Part shown: positions 62,201-64,000 of the stretch, one piece after another | Layout: each line of letters opens with the position of its first letter | How positions within the stretch are numbered: the stretch's first letter is position 1 | Source: Cymodocea nodosa | Lineage: Eukaryota > Streptophyta > Magnoliopsida > Alismatales > Cymodoceaceae | Assembly (NCBI GenBank): GCA_036874045.1 | Contig: CM072336.1 | Span: 16,053,001-16,117,000 of the forward strand | Length of the DNA stretch: 64,000 bases | Direction: 5' to 3' | Position numbers and translations under genes: made by a program | The notes under the pieces: generated by a model | Seen by the model: the letters and a program-made list of their open reading frames with translations, nothing else | What the model was told of the DNA's origin: nothing | Database searches by the model: none

Positions 62201-63939
62201 TATTATCTTTATATATATCGTTATTCCAAAGGAGCTACTACCTAAGGCTCTCTAAAAATTTCCTTAGCAATCTTCTTGTACATTCTTATCTAATAAAAAT
62301 CTTCCTTACCTTTTGTCTAAAAAAAGTACTTGCAACCACATTAATCGATTTTTCATCTTCTTAATTCCTAAAAAAAACTTGGGCTTAAGATATTAGGGAT
62401 TTCTGCTAACTAATCCAGCTAAACACTAGAATGAAGACCATTATTAAACTACCCAACAACAAGCTTCTGGAAATTGTGAGAAACTAGGCTCAACTTGCCA
62501 AAACTACTTCTATCAAAGGGAGAAGCAAGGTTGACGGTTTTATCATAGCTCAAGAAGAGCTTATGCATTATTCATTGGCCAAGCAAGGAATTACTTCCAC
62601 TTTGGACATGGGATGAAGCAAGGAGACCCTCTTTTCACCATTGCTTTTCAATTTAGCAATTGATATTCTCGTTAACGTGGGCTATAATGCAATAGAGGAT
62701 GGATGGCTGAAACACTGGTTTGTAGGCAATTACAGAATGAAAGTCTCAATCCTTCAATACACCAATGAGAGTTTAATGAGAGCATCAACATTGGGCATTC
62801 TTCATTCAACTTGATGCAACTTAGGAAGTCAATAACATGTTCAAAGGGTAGTCATCTGTAGGCAAGTATCATGTGTTGCTTATGCTCCATGCAATCTACC
62901 AGGCACTTGAGCTATATGACTAAGAAGAACACTATCATCTCCAAGAGAGATTCCAACAACCAAGAGAGATCATCAACCAAGCTAACCACTTTGTCAACCT
63001 TTGGGACAGGGTCTATTAGATAATTGTAACCTTTTCCTTTTTAGGCCTTATACCCTGATATGATTTCCTAGGTCAACCTAGGTGGAGTGCTTGTAATTGG
63101 ATGAATCTTATTATCAATGAGAAACACCATATTCCCTTCTCCAAAAGTCCTATAAATATCTAATCCTTTCTTAGCAACAAATTAATGATTGCTAGAGTAT
63201 ATTAATGTATTAGGGTTAAGCGTTGTGTGTGTTAGCCTCACATTACTTAAATTATGTTTATATTCTTTGTGTAGTCCTTATATATAAAGACCTTATGTTT
63301 GCTTATAAAATCATAATTCTCTTTCACTCTTGTTCTCACATGGCATATCTCAAACAATAGTAGAATAATTATCAGTTGATAATCGAAGGCAATAGAATAG
63401 ATAGACAAATATGGTCTATTTACCTACTTTCTAATGATAAACCACATTCGTCTATCCATTCTACTATGCCAGATTGTATCATCTAATAATTATTCTACTA
63501 TTGTCTAAAATATAGTTCCTTCTAAGACTATCTTTAATTATTCTTATTACTACTACTTTTGCTACTACTACTTCTATGACAACATTTACTTCCTTTTACT
63601 ACTATTGTTACAGTAACTAGTTTTTTTATATTGCTCTATGTTTCTGCTATGTTTTAAGTTTGTTAAGTTGGTTTCGAGTCTATTGTAAGCTACAACGTTT
63701 GTTGCAAGTTAGATTCTTTTGAAATCGTACACCTCAAGAATCATCATTTCACCAAAAATCAACAATAACAATAAATGTTAAACATCCAAGTGGTACCGCT
63801 GTAAACATACAAATATCAAGCAAATGCCTGAGCAAATTACCAACCTTCGTACTGTATCAACATAGAATGAATTCTCCCGCATGCATATTCCAGCCTGTCG
63901 AACTTCAGTGATTGGTTTGTCTAGAACCCTTTTATATGC
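14205..63939 (-). CDS. POL2A: DNA polymerase epsilon catalytic subunit, partial gene (18 exons)
   Basis: This is the catalytic subunit of DNA polymerase epsilon, the nuclear leading-strand replicase. The call rests on family-specific blocks spread over the exons: [34 protein letters not shown] (motif B), [10 protein letters not shown] (motif C), [48 protein letters not shown] and [19 protein letters not shown]. The 18 exons sum to 2498 nt and read open throughout; each intron is GT-AG and each split codon is restored. Plant POL2 proteins are about 2,150-2,200 residues, so roughly the middle 38% is here. Missing are the N-terminal exonuclease and motif A (beyond 64000) and the C-terminal zinc fingers (left of the window). 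Large introns are filled with transposons, but no insertion hits an exon or splice site. An A/B paralogue distinction cannot be made from this window. Confidence 0.96.
14344..14524 (-). CDS. POL2A: POL2 exon E17
   Basis: 181 nt between ...attttcag and gtacaa. It encodes [20 protein letters not shown], then [16 protein letters not shown] and [16 protein letters not shown]. The LEKQFR-C block matches the family. The next intron is 74 bp. Confidence 0.92.
14525..16090. other. POL2 intron, unique-looking AT-rich sequence
   Basis: First part of the 2617-bp intron between E16 and E17. I see no exon, transposon domain or RNA gene. An open plus-strand stretch at 15468-15683 has no recognisable domain and no conserved context. 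Confidence 0.5.
16100..16480 (-). mobile_element. Copia 3' LTR and internal-end fragment
   Basis: Minus-strand sequence starting at 16262 reads TGTTAGATAATAG and is preceded by a purine-rich tract (CGAGGGAAAG on the minus strand, complement of 16263-16272). This is the layout of a 3' end: PPT, then LTR starting TGTTAG. The other end of the LTR, near 16100, is unclear. Confidence 0.5.
16800..16990 (+). pseudogene. Copia gag 5' fragment
   Basis: Plus-strand 16862-16980 reads [20 protein letters not shown] and [14 protein letters not shown], the opening block of plant copia gag. It is truncated after about 45 codons. The pyrimidine-rich 16480-16790 stretch before it could be its leader. Confidence 0.7.
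17142..17329 (-). CDS. POL2A: POL2 exon E16
   Basis: 188 nt between ...gaccag and gtaacg. It encodes [29 protein letters not shown] and [16 protein letters not shown], matching the GIYETK and QIGCVCK blocks of plant POL2. It ends in AG of a split codon. The next intron is 2617 bp with copia fragments. Confidence 0.94.
17330..18480 (-). mobile_element. RTE-clade LINE reverse transcriptase fragment
   Basis: Within the intron between E15 and E16, the minus strand from about 18480 to 18030 shows decayed RTE-type RT blocks: [33 protein letters not shown] and [13 protein letters not shown], the last being the MVFIDLEKAYD-like metal-binding block. Stops and frameshifts are many. The 17330-17930 part holds no identifiable domain apart from a possible LINE 3' tail ending in an A-run near 17857. 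Confidence 0.6.
18894..18968 (-). CDS. POL2A: POL2 exon E15
   Basis: 75 nt, 25 codons, between ...tatgcag and gtaatg. It encodes [18 protein letters not shown] and LADPEVE. The next intron is 1564 bp and contains an RTE-clade LINE fragment. Confidence 0.93.
19048..19245 (-). CDS. POL2A: POL2 exon E14: inactive polymerase half
   Basis: 198 nt, 66 codons, between ...gatcag and gtacca. It encodes [20 protein letters not shown], then [18 protein letters not shown] and [16 protein letters not shown]. This begins the degenerate exonuclease-polymerase half that has a structural role in the CMG-bound replisome. The next intron is 79 bp. Confidence 0.95.
19347..19494 (-). CDS. POL2A: POL2 exon E13
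   Basis: 148 nt between ...attctag and gtacaa. The first A completes CGA (Arg). It encodes [16 protein letters not shown] and [20 protein letters not shown]; the G-SFFRR block is shared by plant POL2 proteins. The next intron is 101 bp. Confidence 0.93.
19495..20194. other. POL2 intron (700 bp), nothing recognised
   Basis: AT-rich intron between E12 and E13. No domain, repeat or RNA gene seen. Confidence 0.6.
20195..20571 (-). CDS. POL2A: POL2 exon E12: linker between the two polymerase halves
   Basis: 377 nt, the longest exon here, between ...attttcag and gtagga. It opens with [18 protein letters not shown], the conserved end of the catalytic half. A charged, poorly conserved linker follows ([23 protein letters not shown]) and ends in a basic run, ERKKRR, which could serve as a nuclear-localisation patch (inference). 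It ends in CG of an Arg codon. The next intron is 700 bp. Confidence 0.95.
20649..20791 (-). CDS. POL2A: POL2 exon E11
   Basis: 143 nt between ...cttgcag and gtgaaa. It encodes [17 protein letters not shown], then [20 protein letters not shown] and ITIPAAMQK, the end of the catalytic module. The next intron is 77 bp. Confidence 0.97.
20869..20923 (-). CDS. POL2A: POL2 exon E10
   Basis: 55 nt between ...catccag and gtgcca. It encodes [18 protein letters not shown] and ends with the single base G. The boundary is supported because that G plus AA of E11 makes a Glu codon and continues into IMKHYVKKW. The next intron is 77 bp. Confidence 0.95.
20924..22191. other. POL2 intron (1268 bp), nothing recognised
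   Basis: Intron between E9 and E10. Open stretches around 21189-21676 on both strands overlap each other, lack domain features and lie wholly inside the intron. I do not call them genes. Confidence 0.6.
22192..22392 (-). CDS. POL2A: POL2 exon E9: thumb
   Basis: 201 nt, 67 codons, between ...cttcttag and gtatac. It encodes [20 protein letters not shown], then [20 protein letters not shown] and [18 protein letters not shown], the conserved thumb signature of the epsilon family. The next intron is 1268 bp with no element I recognise. Confidence 0.97.
22474..22569 (-). CDS. POL2A: POL2 exon E8: start of thumb
   Basis: 96 nt, 32 codons, between ...gatcag and gtaaaa. It encodes [20 protein letters not shown] and [12 protein letters not shown]. 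It joins E7 in phase 0 across the 18.9-kb intron, so the reading frame survives that gap. The next intron is 81 bp. Confidence 0.96.
22570..24605. other. Left part of the 18.9-kb POL2 intron
   Basis: Mostly AT-rich with one dispersed repeat (22975-23165, listed separately) and a pyrimidine-rich tract at 23700-23845 on the plus strand, purine-rich in the POL2 transcript. 23880-24600 has no recognised content. No gene. Confidence 0.5.
22975..23165. repeat. Dispersed repeat, copy 1
   Basis: Shares order and many words with 43990-44210: ATAGTTTC, TATCAAG, AGAAA, TTTTTGTA, ACTCAAA-AATAAGATAAAA, ATAAATTTCTAA and AACACC-AAATAAAT. The two copies lie in different introns of POL2 and have the same orientation. 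The family is unknown to me. Confidence 0.6.
24773..25180. repeat. GC-richer 85-bp minisatellite
   Basis: Four to five imperfect copies of about 82-88 bp, one of them enlarged to about 140 bp. Each copy begins GAATCGTCGCCTTG and ends CATCTCCCGTCTTGCTTCA. The array is far richer in C and G than its surroundings and free of stops in several plus frames, which produces overlapping spurious open frames. It lies inside the left end of the Harbinger element. Confidence 0.85.
25200..26370. other. Harbinger element, region before its first gene
   Basis: AT-rich, with short open stretches (25536-25742, 25816-26097, 26146-26328) that show no domain. Probably untranslated and promoter sequence of the transposon (inference). 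Confidence 0.45.
26371..27456 (+). pseudogene. Harbinger ORF1: MYB/trihelix-like DNA-binding protein
   Basis: A first exon (about 26371-26714, [17 protein letters not shown] then [14 protein letters not shown]) has the start of a MYB/SANT-like domain with several in-frame stops and ends at a gtaata donor. After a ttgcag acceptor the second exon gives KHPNC, then [18 protein letters not shown], a conserved block of plant Harbinger ORF1 proteins and relatives. Joining these needs a one-base shift within the C-run near 26800. The 26743-27231 frame continues with an acidic, Ser-rich tail and an [11 protein letters not shown] basic patch. After a stop at 27229, 27265-27456 continues with [20 protein letters not shown]. 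This protein normally helps the transposase bind DNA. Broken by stops and one indel. Confidence 0.72.
27700..29090 (+). pseudogene. Harbinger transposase (HARBI1-like, DDE_Tnp_4)
   Basis: Three blocks follow each other. 27825-28115 is open and holds [34 protein letters not shown] and [10 protein letters not shown], the N-terminal region. 28318-28550 has [10 protein letters not shown] with the first catalytic Asp and SDARILQDA, interrupted by stops. 28616-29017 is open for 133 codons with [36 protein letters not shown] (third catalytic residue, Glu) and [16 protein letters not shown]. The second catalytic Asp, expected just before the YPN motif, is Asn. Two likely introns (28243-28317, about 28550-28600) separate the blocks. 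With stops and the Asp change it is not functional, but the sequence is far better kept than the copy at 5780. Confidence 0.85.
29640..30118 (+). pseudogene. Copia RNase H fragment
   Basis: The plus strand reads [14 protein letters not shown] and [20 protein letters not shown] near 29690-29830, then a frame open at 29888-30118 with [37 protein letters not shown] and [18 protein letters not shown], the C-terminal end of copia pol. It ends at the natural stop. Its 5' part is missing; the Harbinger right end lies about 60-110 bp upstream. Confidence 0.85.
30119..31640 (+). repeat. Probable copia 3' LTR region with internal minisatellite
   Basis: It follows the copia pol stop and an AAGTCAAGGTGAAGATTG purine-rich tract, so it is in the place of a 3' LTR. 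From 30715 to 31390 it holds about ten variants of a 45-60 bp unit with AGGTCCGTTGGGTTTACATA and AACACAACGA-like motifs. No gene. The LTR's own right end was not located. Confidence 0.55.
31960..32592 (-). pseudogene. Ty3/gypsy protease-region fragment, minus strand
   Basis: The minus strand reads [20 protein letters not shown] near 32440-32390, a retropepsin-like block, and [20 protein letters not shown] near 32200-32140, the block that links protease to RT in gypsy elements. Stops are frequent. It starts inside the left arm of the inverted repeat centred near 32735. Confidence 0.65.
32593..32876. repeat. Long inverted repeat, 113-nt arms, 58-nt spacer
   Basis: Left arm 32593-32705 and right arm 32764-32876 are reverse complements over 113 nt with only two differences that I can find by eye (near 32610 and 32631). 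The arms come from the gypsy pre-protease region. Gypsy sequence continues away from the centre on both sides, in opposite directions. A transcript of either strand, including the POL2 pre-mRNA, would fold into a long hairpin. Confidence 0.93.
32877..34260 (+). pseudogene. Ty3/gypsy RT and RNase H remnant
   Basis: The plus strand shows [19 protein letters not shown] near 33020, [13 protein letters not shown] and [11 protein letters not shown] blocks near 33170-33270, [11 protein letters not shown] near 33310, then MTSYV-like RT end and the RNase H block [20 protein letters not shown] near 33835-33890 and [19 protein letters not shown] near 33920-33980. It is frame-broken throughout. It continues the right arm of the inverted repeat and is cut by an L1 at about 34260. 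Confidence 0.8.
34270..36360 (+). mobile_element. L1-clade LINE, 5' part (ORF1 and start of endonuclease)
   Basis: 34639-34884 reads [20 protein letters not shown] and [16 protein letters not shown], and the next frames continue as a plant L1 ORF1 (DUF4283-like) with a remnant CCHC knuckle ([12 protein letters not shown] near 35130). At 35848 [16 protein letters not shown] starts the apurinic endonuclease, followed by [17 protein letters not shown]. It stops about 36110, and 36195-36380 has no domain. The RT part is missing on this strand. It is inserted into the gypsy relic. Confidence 0.7.
36370..36570 (+). pseudogene. Ty3/gypsy integrase fragment, continuing across the L1
   Basis: The plus strand reads [15 protein letters not shown] and [20 protein letters not shown] followed by VPLNHPYFF, the zinc-domain end and the core start of a gypsy integrase. 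The RT and RNase H parts lie left of the L1 at 34270-36360, so the L1 split one gypsy copy. A minus-strand L1 begins immediately after, at 36571. Confidence 0.75.
36571..40560 (-). mobile_element. L1-clade LINE, minus strand, endonuclease to poly(A)
   Basis: Reading right to left: endonuclease C-terminal half ([15 protein letters not shown] and [15 protein letters not shown] near 40360-40200), RT ([20 protein letters not shown] and [20 protein letters not shown] near 39300-39180, [15 protein letters not shown] block near 38765), zinc-binding region (38176-37991, [20 protein letters not shown]) and RNase H (37263-37045, [20 protein letters not shown]). It ends in a 3' signature GGTCCCCCACCCCTTTTATA and an A-run at 36578-36571. 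It is 5'-truncated and full of stops. Same strand as POL2. Confidence 0.85.
40561..41449. other. Start of the 18.9-kb POL2 intron, nothing recognised
   Basis: AT-rich sequence between exon E7 and the L1. No domain or repeat recognised. Confidence 0.5.
41450..41593 (-). CDS. POL2A: POL2 exon E7: KKRY block of the palm
   Basis: 144 nt, 48 codons, between ...ttcctag and gttctg. It encodes [20 protein letters not shown], then [20 protein letters not shown] and LKLIKVFQ. This is among the best conserved parts of the family from yeast to plants, and the KKRY motif lies near primer DNA. The following intron, 18,880 bp, is the largest in the window and carries the Harbinger, gypsy and L1 elements. 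Confidence 0.98.
41672..41752 (-). CDS. POL2A: POL2 exon E6
   Basis: 81 nt, exactly 27 codons, between ...gtcatag and gtaaga. It encodes [14 protein letters not shown] and [13 protein letters not shown], the family's [16 protein letters not shown] block. The next intron is 78 bp. Confidence 0.96.
41871..41958 (-). CDS. POL2A: POL2 exon E5
   Basis: 88 nt between ...ctttcag and gttgtt. After the split Arg codon it encodes [20 protein letters not shown] and NNTNDQYQ, the palm block that follows motif C. It ends on a whole codon. The next intron is 118 bp. Confidence 0.96.
41959..44346. other. POL2 intron between E5 and copia element A
   Basis: Unclassified. 42190-42940 is GC-richer, with short open stretches (42197-42475, 42750-42935) that look like the pyrimidine-rich leaders in front of copia gag genes here, but no gag follows. 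43440-43980 is very AT-rich. The dispersed repeat at 43990-44210 is listed separately. Confidence 0.4.
43990..44210. repeat. Dispersed repeat, copy 2
   Basis: Counterpart of 22975-23165, directly left of copia element A. It has the same motif order with short indels. Confidence 0.6.
44347..44506 (+). repeat. 5' LTR of copia element A
   Basis: Begins TGTCAAGTGTC and ends TTTCTACT. It contains a TATATATA stretch (TATA-box-like, near 44391) and a CTTCTCC-rich 3' part. The CT end is non-canonical but is fixed by the ATTAT duplication. Confidence 0.92.
44507..44518 (+). other. Primer-binding site of copia element A
   Basis: TGGTATCAGAGC, complementary to the 3' end of plant initiator methionine tRNA. 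It starts directly after the LTR, with no spacer. Confidence 0.93.
44931..46020 (+). pseudogene. Element A gag and protease
   Basis: ATG at 44931 ([10 protein letters not shown]) starts gag. Later blocks include [28 protein letters not shown], then 45348-45623 open with [20 protein letters not shown] and [17 protein letters not shown]. The zinc knuckle near 45630-45675 has lost one Cys and has a stop inside. The protease block reads [13 protein letters not shown], so both Asp and Gly of the active site are changed. Several stops. Confidence 0.82.
46260..47620 (+). pseudogene. Element A integrase
   Basis: Frame-shifted integrase. The best part, near 46680-47095, reads [20 protein letters not shown] with the third catalytic residue (Glu), then [20 protein letters not shown]. 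The end near 47400-47617 ([37 protein letters not shown]) links to RT. Confidence 0.82.
47621..49060 (+). pseudogene. Element A reverse transcriptase and RNase H
   Basis: RT blocks ([20 protein letters not shown] near 47850-47903) carry stops, but the YVDDM active-site box near 48102 is intact and leads an 86-codon open frame with YFLSIEFVH and [15 protein letters not shown]. RNase H follows ([11 protein letters not shown] near 48425, [11 protein letters not shown] near 48870, QVANILTK near 48968) and ends before the polypurine tract. Confidence 0.83.
49070..49229 (+). repeat. 3' LTR of copia element A
   Basis: Begins TGTTAAGTGTC and ends TTTCTACT; same length as the 5' LTR. Confidence 0.92.
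49235..49646 (+). repeat. Duplicated L1 3'-tail-like segments before exon E4
   Basis: GATCTTGGGTCCCCACCCTA occurs twice (near 49411 and 49513), each followed by an AGCAGTAGTTTGTTAAA or GCAGTAGTTTGTTAAA stretch about 85-100 bp on. The first copy is followed by GGGG and an A-rich run near 49455. This matches the 3' signature of the L1 elements at 61620 and, inverted, at 60745. They look like short LINE 3' ends with a local tandem duplication. Confidence 0.6.
49647..49823 (-). CDS. POL2A: POL2 exon E4: end of motif B and catalytic motif C
   Basis: 177 nt between ...cttgtag and gtgtga. It completes [20 protein letters not shown] and carries motif C as [16 protein letters not shown]. The DTD carboxylates bind catalytic metal in the palm and are intact, so this locus looks able to encode an active polymerase. 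The exon ends in AG of an Arg codon. The following intron is 7688 bp and contains copia element A. Confidence 0.97.
49908..49987 (-). CDS. POL2A: POL2 exon E3: first part of polymerase motif B
   Basis: 80 nt between ...tttgcag and gtaagt. It encodes [14 protein letters not shown] and [11 protein letters not shown]. The [11 protein letters not shown] block is B-family motif B, which contacts the incoming nucleotide. The exon ends in AA of a Lys codon that E4 completes. The next intron is only 84 bp. Confidence 0.97.
49988..50599. other. POL2 intron, no gene
   Basis: AT-rich. 50340-50560 has three weak copies of a CTTAATCCCAAAGGAATG-like unit about 75 bp apart. No domain recognised. Confidence 0.5.
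50600..50959 (-). mobile_element. Copia LTR plus leader, minus strand
   Basis: Plus-strand GCTCTAGTACCA (50827-50838) is the complement of a one- to two-base variant of the TGGTATCAGAGC primer-binding site. A 121-bp LTR follows at 50839-50959; on the minus strand it starts TGTTGGAAGTATT and ends TTTGAACT. It has the same length and the same ACT end as the LTRs of element B, so it is probably the same family. 50600-50826 would be its leader. The rest of the element is absent. Confidence 0.72.
50975..51190 (+). pseudogene. Copia integrase fragment
   Basis: The plus strand reads [20 protein letters not shown], then [20 protein letters not shown] and [16 protein letters not shown], the integrase region around and after the catalytic Glu. 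Truncated on both sides. Confidence 0.8.
51200..51520 (-). mobile_element. Possible copia 3' end, minus strand
   Basis: An AT-rich LTR-like stretch with a CACACCTATACTCTCTCTTAA junction near 51343 resembles a minus-strand 3' LTR followed by a decayed RNase H end. No clear boundaries. Confidence 0.35.
51530..52310 (-). mobile_element. L1-clade LINE 3' fragment with RNase H
   Basis: Minus-strand 52142-51933 reads [20 protein letters not shown] and [20 protein letters not shown], the RNase H start. 51834-51640 reads [15 protein letters not shown], the RNase H end. It ends in a GGGGAGGAG-like 3' signature (complement AAGGGGAGGAGG at 51553) and an A-rich tail near 51530. 5'-truncated; same strand as POL2. 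Confidence 0.75.
52440..53935 (+). mobile_element. Copia 5' fragment: leader and gag
   Basis: A decayed PBS-like TGTACTAGAGCATGGG near 52450 is followed by a pyrimidine-rich leader and gag from about 53150: [17 protein letters not shown], then [25 protein letters not shown]-like [20 protein letters not shown] and [17 protein letters not shown]. Stops are few but present, and pol is absent. It ends about 30 bp before exon E2's donor side. Confidence 0.75.
53964..54069 (-). CDS. POL2A: POL2 exon E2
   Basis: 106 nt between ...tttgcag and gtatgt. It encodes [14 protein letters not shown], then [12 protein letters not shown] and PLKIQEAQ, a strongly conserved POL2 stretch before motif B. The first base completes the codon split from E1, and the exon ends on a whole codon. 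The next intron is 3976 bp with copia and L1 remnants. Confidence 0.96.
54270..54834. mobile_element. MITE-like non-autonomous DNA transposon (565 bp)
   Basis: TTA flanks both sides (54267-54269 and 54835-54837). The ends are loosely inverted: AGGGAGATTGTGCACAAGAG at the left and AGACTCGTTTGTACACCTAG read inward from the right, each followed by AGAAAGT/AGGAAGT repeats. The TTA target and the GTTTGTGC-like core fit the PIF/Harbinger family whose larger member lies at 24606-29578. No coding sequence; the centre is very AT-rich. Confidence 0.7.
54924..55044 (+). repeat. 5' LTR of copia element B
   Basis: Begins TGTTAGAAGTTATG and ends CTTCTTCACT. It holds the palindrome-like TTTAAAGATCC and an ACATATATCTA stretch. 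Confidence 0.94.
55045..55056 (+). other. Primer-binding site of copia element B
   Basis: TGGTATCAGAGC, perfect match to the usual initiator-Met tRNA site, directly after the LTR. Confidence 0.94.
55057..55690 (+). other. GC-rich leader of copia element B
   Basis: About 630 bp between PBS and gag, much richer in G and C than the rest of the window and open on both strands (55253-55615 plus; 55191-55520 minus). Neither product has a recognisable domain. Most likely an untranslated leader, possibly with host-derived sequence (inference). Confidence 0.55.
55694..56616 (+). pseudogene. Element B gag
   Basis: The frame opens upstream; the likely start is [12 protein letters not shown] at 55715. 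55694-56053 holds [37 protein letters not shown] and [16 protein letters not shown], the UBN2-type gag core. A stop at 56054 and a shift near 56100-56130 separate it from 56143-56616, which has [10 protein letters not shown] and an intact CX2CX4HX4C zinc knuckle seen as [18 protein letters not shown] single TAG at 56614-56616 divides gag from the protease frame. Confidence 0.88.
56617..58248 (+). pseudogene. Element B protease and integrase (long open segment)
   Basis: Directly after the TAG the frame reads [20 protein letters not shown], an intact DSG aspartic protease motif, and stays open to 58245. Integrase follows: zinc domain [13 protein letters not shown] with the His pair intact, but the first Cys of the CxxC pair is Tyr (DYKSCQLGK). 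The catalytic core has [18 protein letters not shown] and [11 protein letters not shown], so the three acidic residues are present. The C-terminal part has RRPRLSPP and [15 protein letters not shown]. It is closed by a stop just after MQVPH. Confidence 0.9.
58249..58917 (+). pseudogene. Element B reverse transcriptase
   Basis: It continues the pol frame after one stop (58246-58248): [26 protein letters not shown], another stop near 58388, then an open run from 58402 with [20 protein letters not shown] and [20 protein letters not shown]. The active-site box that should be YVDD reads YVNV, so both catalytic Asp of the box are lost. It ends with YFLGIEFA and a stop at 58915. Confidence 0.9.
58918..59663 (+). 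pseudogene. Element B RNase H
   Basis: After a small deletion or shift near 58980-59010 the frame at 59043-59282 reads [20 protein letters not shown] and [20 protein letters not shown]. It continues past a stop with [20 protein letters not shown] and [19 protein letters not shown] and ends [17 protein letters not shown]. It terminates just before the polypurine tract. Confidence 0.88.
59673..59793 (+). repeat. 3' LTR of copia element B
   Basis: Begins TATTAAAAGTTATG (the TG of the 5' copy has become TA) and ends CTTCTTCACT; 121 bp like its partner. Confidence 0.94.
59799..60119. other. AT-rich POL2 intron sequence
   Basis: No gene or repeat recognised between copia element B and the L1 fragment. 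Confidence 0.5.
60120..61680 (+). mobile_element. L1-clade LINE 3' part: zinc-binding and RNase H regions
   Basis: The plus strand 60146-60346 reads [20 protein letters not shown] and [17 protein letters not shown], the end-of-RT zinc-binding region. Near 60390-60480 there is [19 protein letters not shown] sequence. 61014-61325 and the following frame give RNase H ([29 protein letters not shown] and [17 protein letters not shown]). The 3' end has GATTGGGTCCCTGCCCCATT and an A-rich tail at 61660-61676. 5'-truncated. A piece at 60690-60900 looks like an inserted minus-strand L1 tail (GGGGCGGGGATC). Confidence 0.75.
61685..62345 (-). mobile_element. RTE-clade LINE fragment upstream of RT
   Basis: Minus-strand near 61860-61760 reads [20 protein letters not shown] and DICSEVC, the linker block before RT in plant RTE elements (E-KEA-K-MK-GKA-GPD). 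The rest to 62345 is AT-rich with Lys/Asn-rich decayed frames. Same clade as the fragment at 18030-18480. Confidence 0.6.
62400..62990 (+). mobile_element. L1-clade LINE reverse transcriptase fragment
   Basis: The plus strand near 62600-62760 reads GMKQGDPL and, after one frame change, [20 protein letters not shown] and [12 protein letters not shown], the G-RQGDPLSP-LFNL and LQYADD-like RT blocks (the YADD box is altered to YTNE). Truncated on both sides. Confidence 0.7.
62991..63353. other. POL2 intron, no gene
   Basis: No domain recognised. AGGGTTAAGCGTTGTGTGTG and a TATATAAAGACC stretch near 63280 could belong to an LTR, but I found no partner. Confidence 0.4.
63354..63504. repeat. MITE-like imperfect hairpin (151 bp)
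   Basis: Left arm 63354-63414 and right arm 63442-63504 are inverted copies about 80% identical by eye. The outermost 22 bp have one mismatch (ACAATAGTAGAATAATTATC), and the inner AGAATAGATAGAC pairs with GTCTATCCATTCT. The loop is about 27 nt. No clear target duplication. In the POL2 pre-mRNA it would form a stem of some 60 bp, 340 nt downstream of exon E1. Confidence 0.8.
63845..63939 (-). CDS. POL2A: POL2 exon E1: palm/fingers segment
   Basis: 95 nt. On the minus strand the acceptor is ...cattttag and the donor gttggt. It encodes [15 protein letters not shown], then AGICMREN and FYVDTV, a POL2 block just before motif B. It ends with two bases (AG) of a codon that E2 completes to Ser in VRSFRD. 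The next intron is 9775 bp and holds a MITE, copia B, L1 and RTE fragments and a hairpin repeat. Confidence 0.95.
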
Positions 63940-64000
63940 CTAAAATGCACAAAAGGAAAGATAGAAACAGCATTTCAACAATAAAAGCCATAGAGGAGAT

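Overview
This window is nuclear DNA of a seed plant, most likely a flowering plant with a large, repeat-rich genome. It is AT-rich, its introns are GT-AG, and it holds plant-type Ty1/copia, Ty3/gypsy, L1 and RTE LINE and PIF/Harbinger sequences. I could not tell the species or whether it is monocot or dicot. I found no bacterial, organellar or viral-type gene organisation.

The one host gene is on the minus strand and fills most of the window: the catalytic subunit of DNA polymerase epsilon (POL2/POLE; POL2A in Arabidopsis). I place 18 exons between 63939 and 14205. All have AG/GT borders, all junction phases agree, and together they give 2498 coding nt (about 832 codons) with no stop or frameshift. 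They start just before polymerase motif B, pass through motif B and motif C (DTDGIW) and the thumb, and run into the linker and the first part of the inactive C-terminal polymerase half. The 5' exons lie beyond base 64000. The 3' exons lie beyond base 1 or were not found. About 95% of the 49.7 kb span is intron. Introns fall into two groups, 74-118 bp or 0.7-18.9 kb, and nearly every multi-kilobase intron can be traced to transposon insertions.

Layout from left to right. 1-4903: plus-strand copia relic split by a 1571-bp solo LTR with a 5-bp target duplication. 5780-6340: Harbinger transposase relic. 6480-8700: minus copia gag remnant and a degenerate tandem repeat. 8860-14000: minus copia relic with a duplicated protease segment and an unrelated insertion. 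14205-22569: exons E18 to E8, with small copia and RTE fragments between them. 24606-29578: a nearly whole PIF/Harbinger element with both of its genes and an internal 85-bp minisatellite. 29640-31640: copia 3' end and another minisatellite. 31960-36570: two gypsy remnants head to head around a 113-nt inverted repeat, the right one cut by an L1. 36571-40560: minus L1. 41450-41958: exons E7 to E5. 44347-49229: copia element A, complete with LTRs and target duplication. 49647-49987: exons E4 and E3. 50600-53935: nested copia and L1 fragments. 53964-54069: exon E2. 54270-54834: MITE. 54924-59793: copia element B, complete and younger. 60120-62990: L1 and RTE fragments. 63354-63504: a MITE-like hairpin. 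63845-63939: exon E1.

I saw no convincing new multigene system. The most interesting points are the intact polymerase gene surviving extreme intron inflation, two short-LTR copia elements with unusual TG...CT ends, two long intronic inverted repeats that would fold in the polymerase pre-mRNA, and the two-gene Harbinger element.
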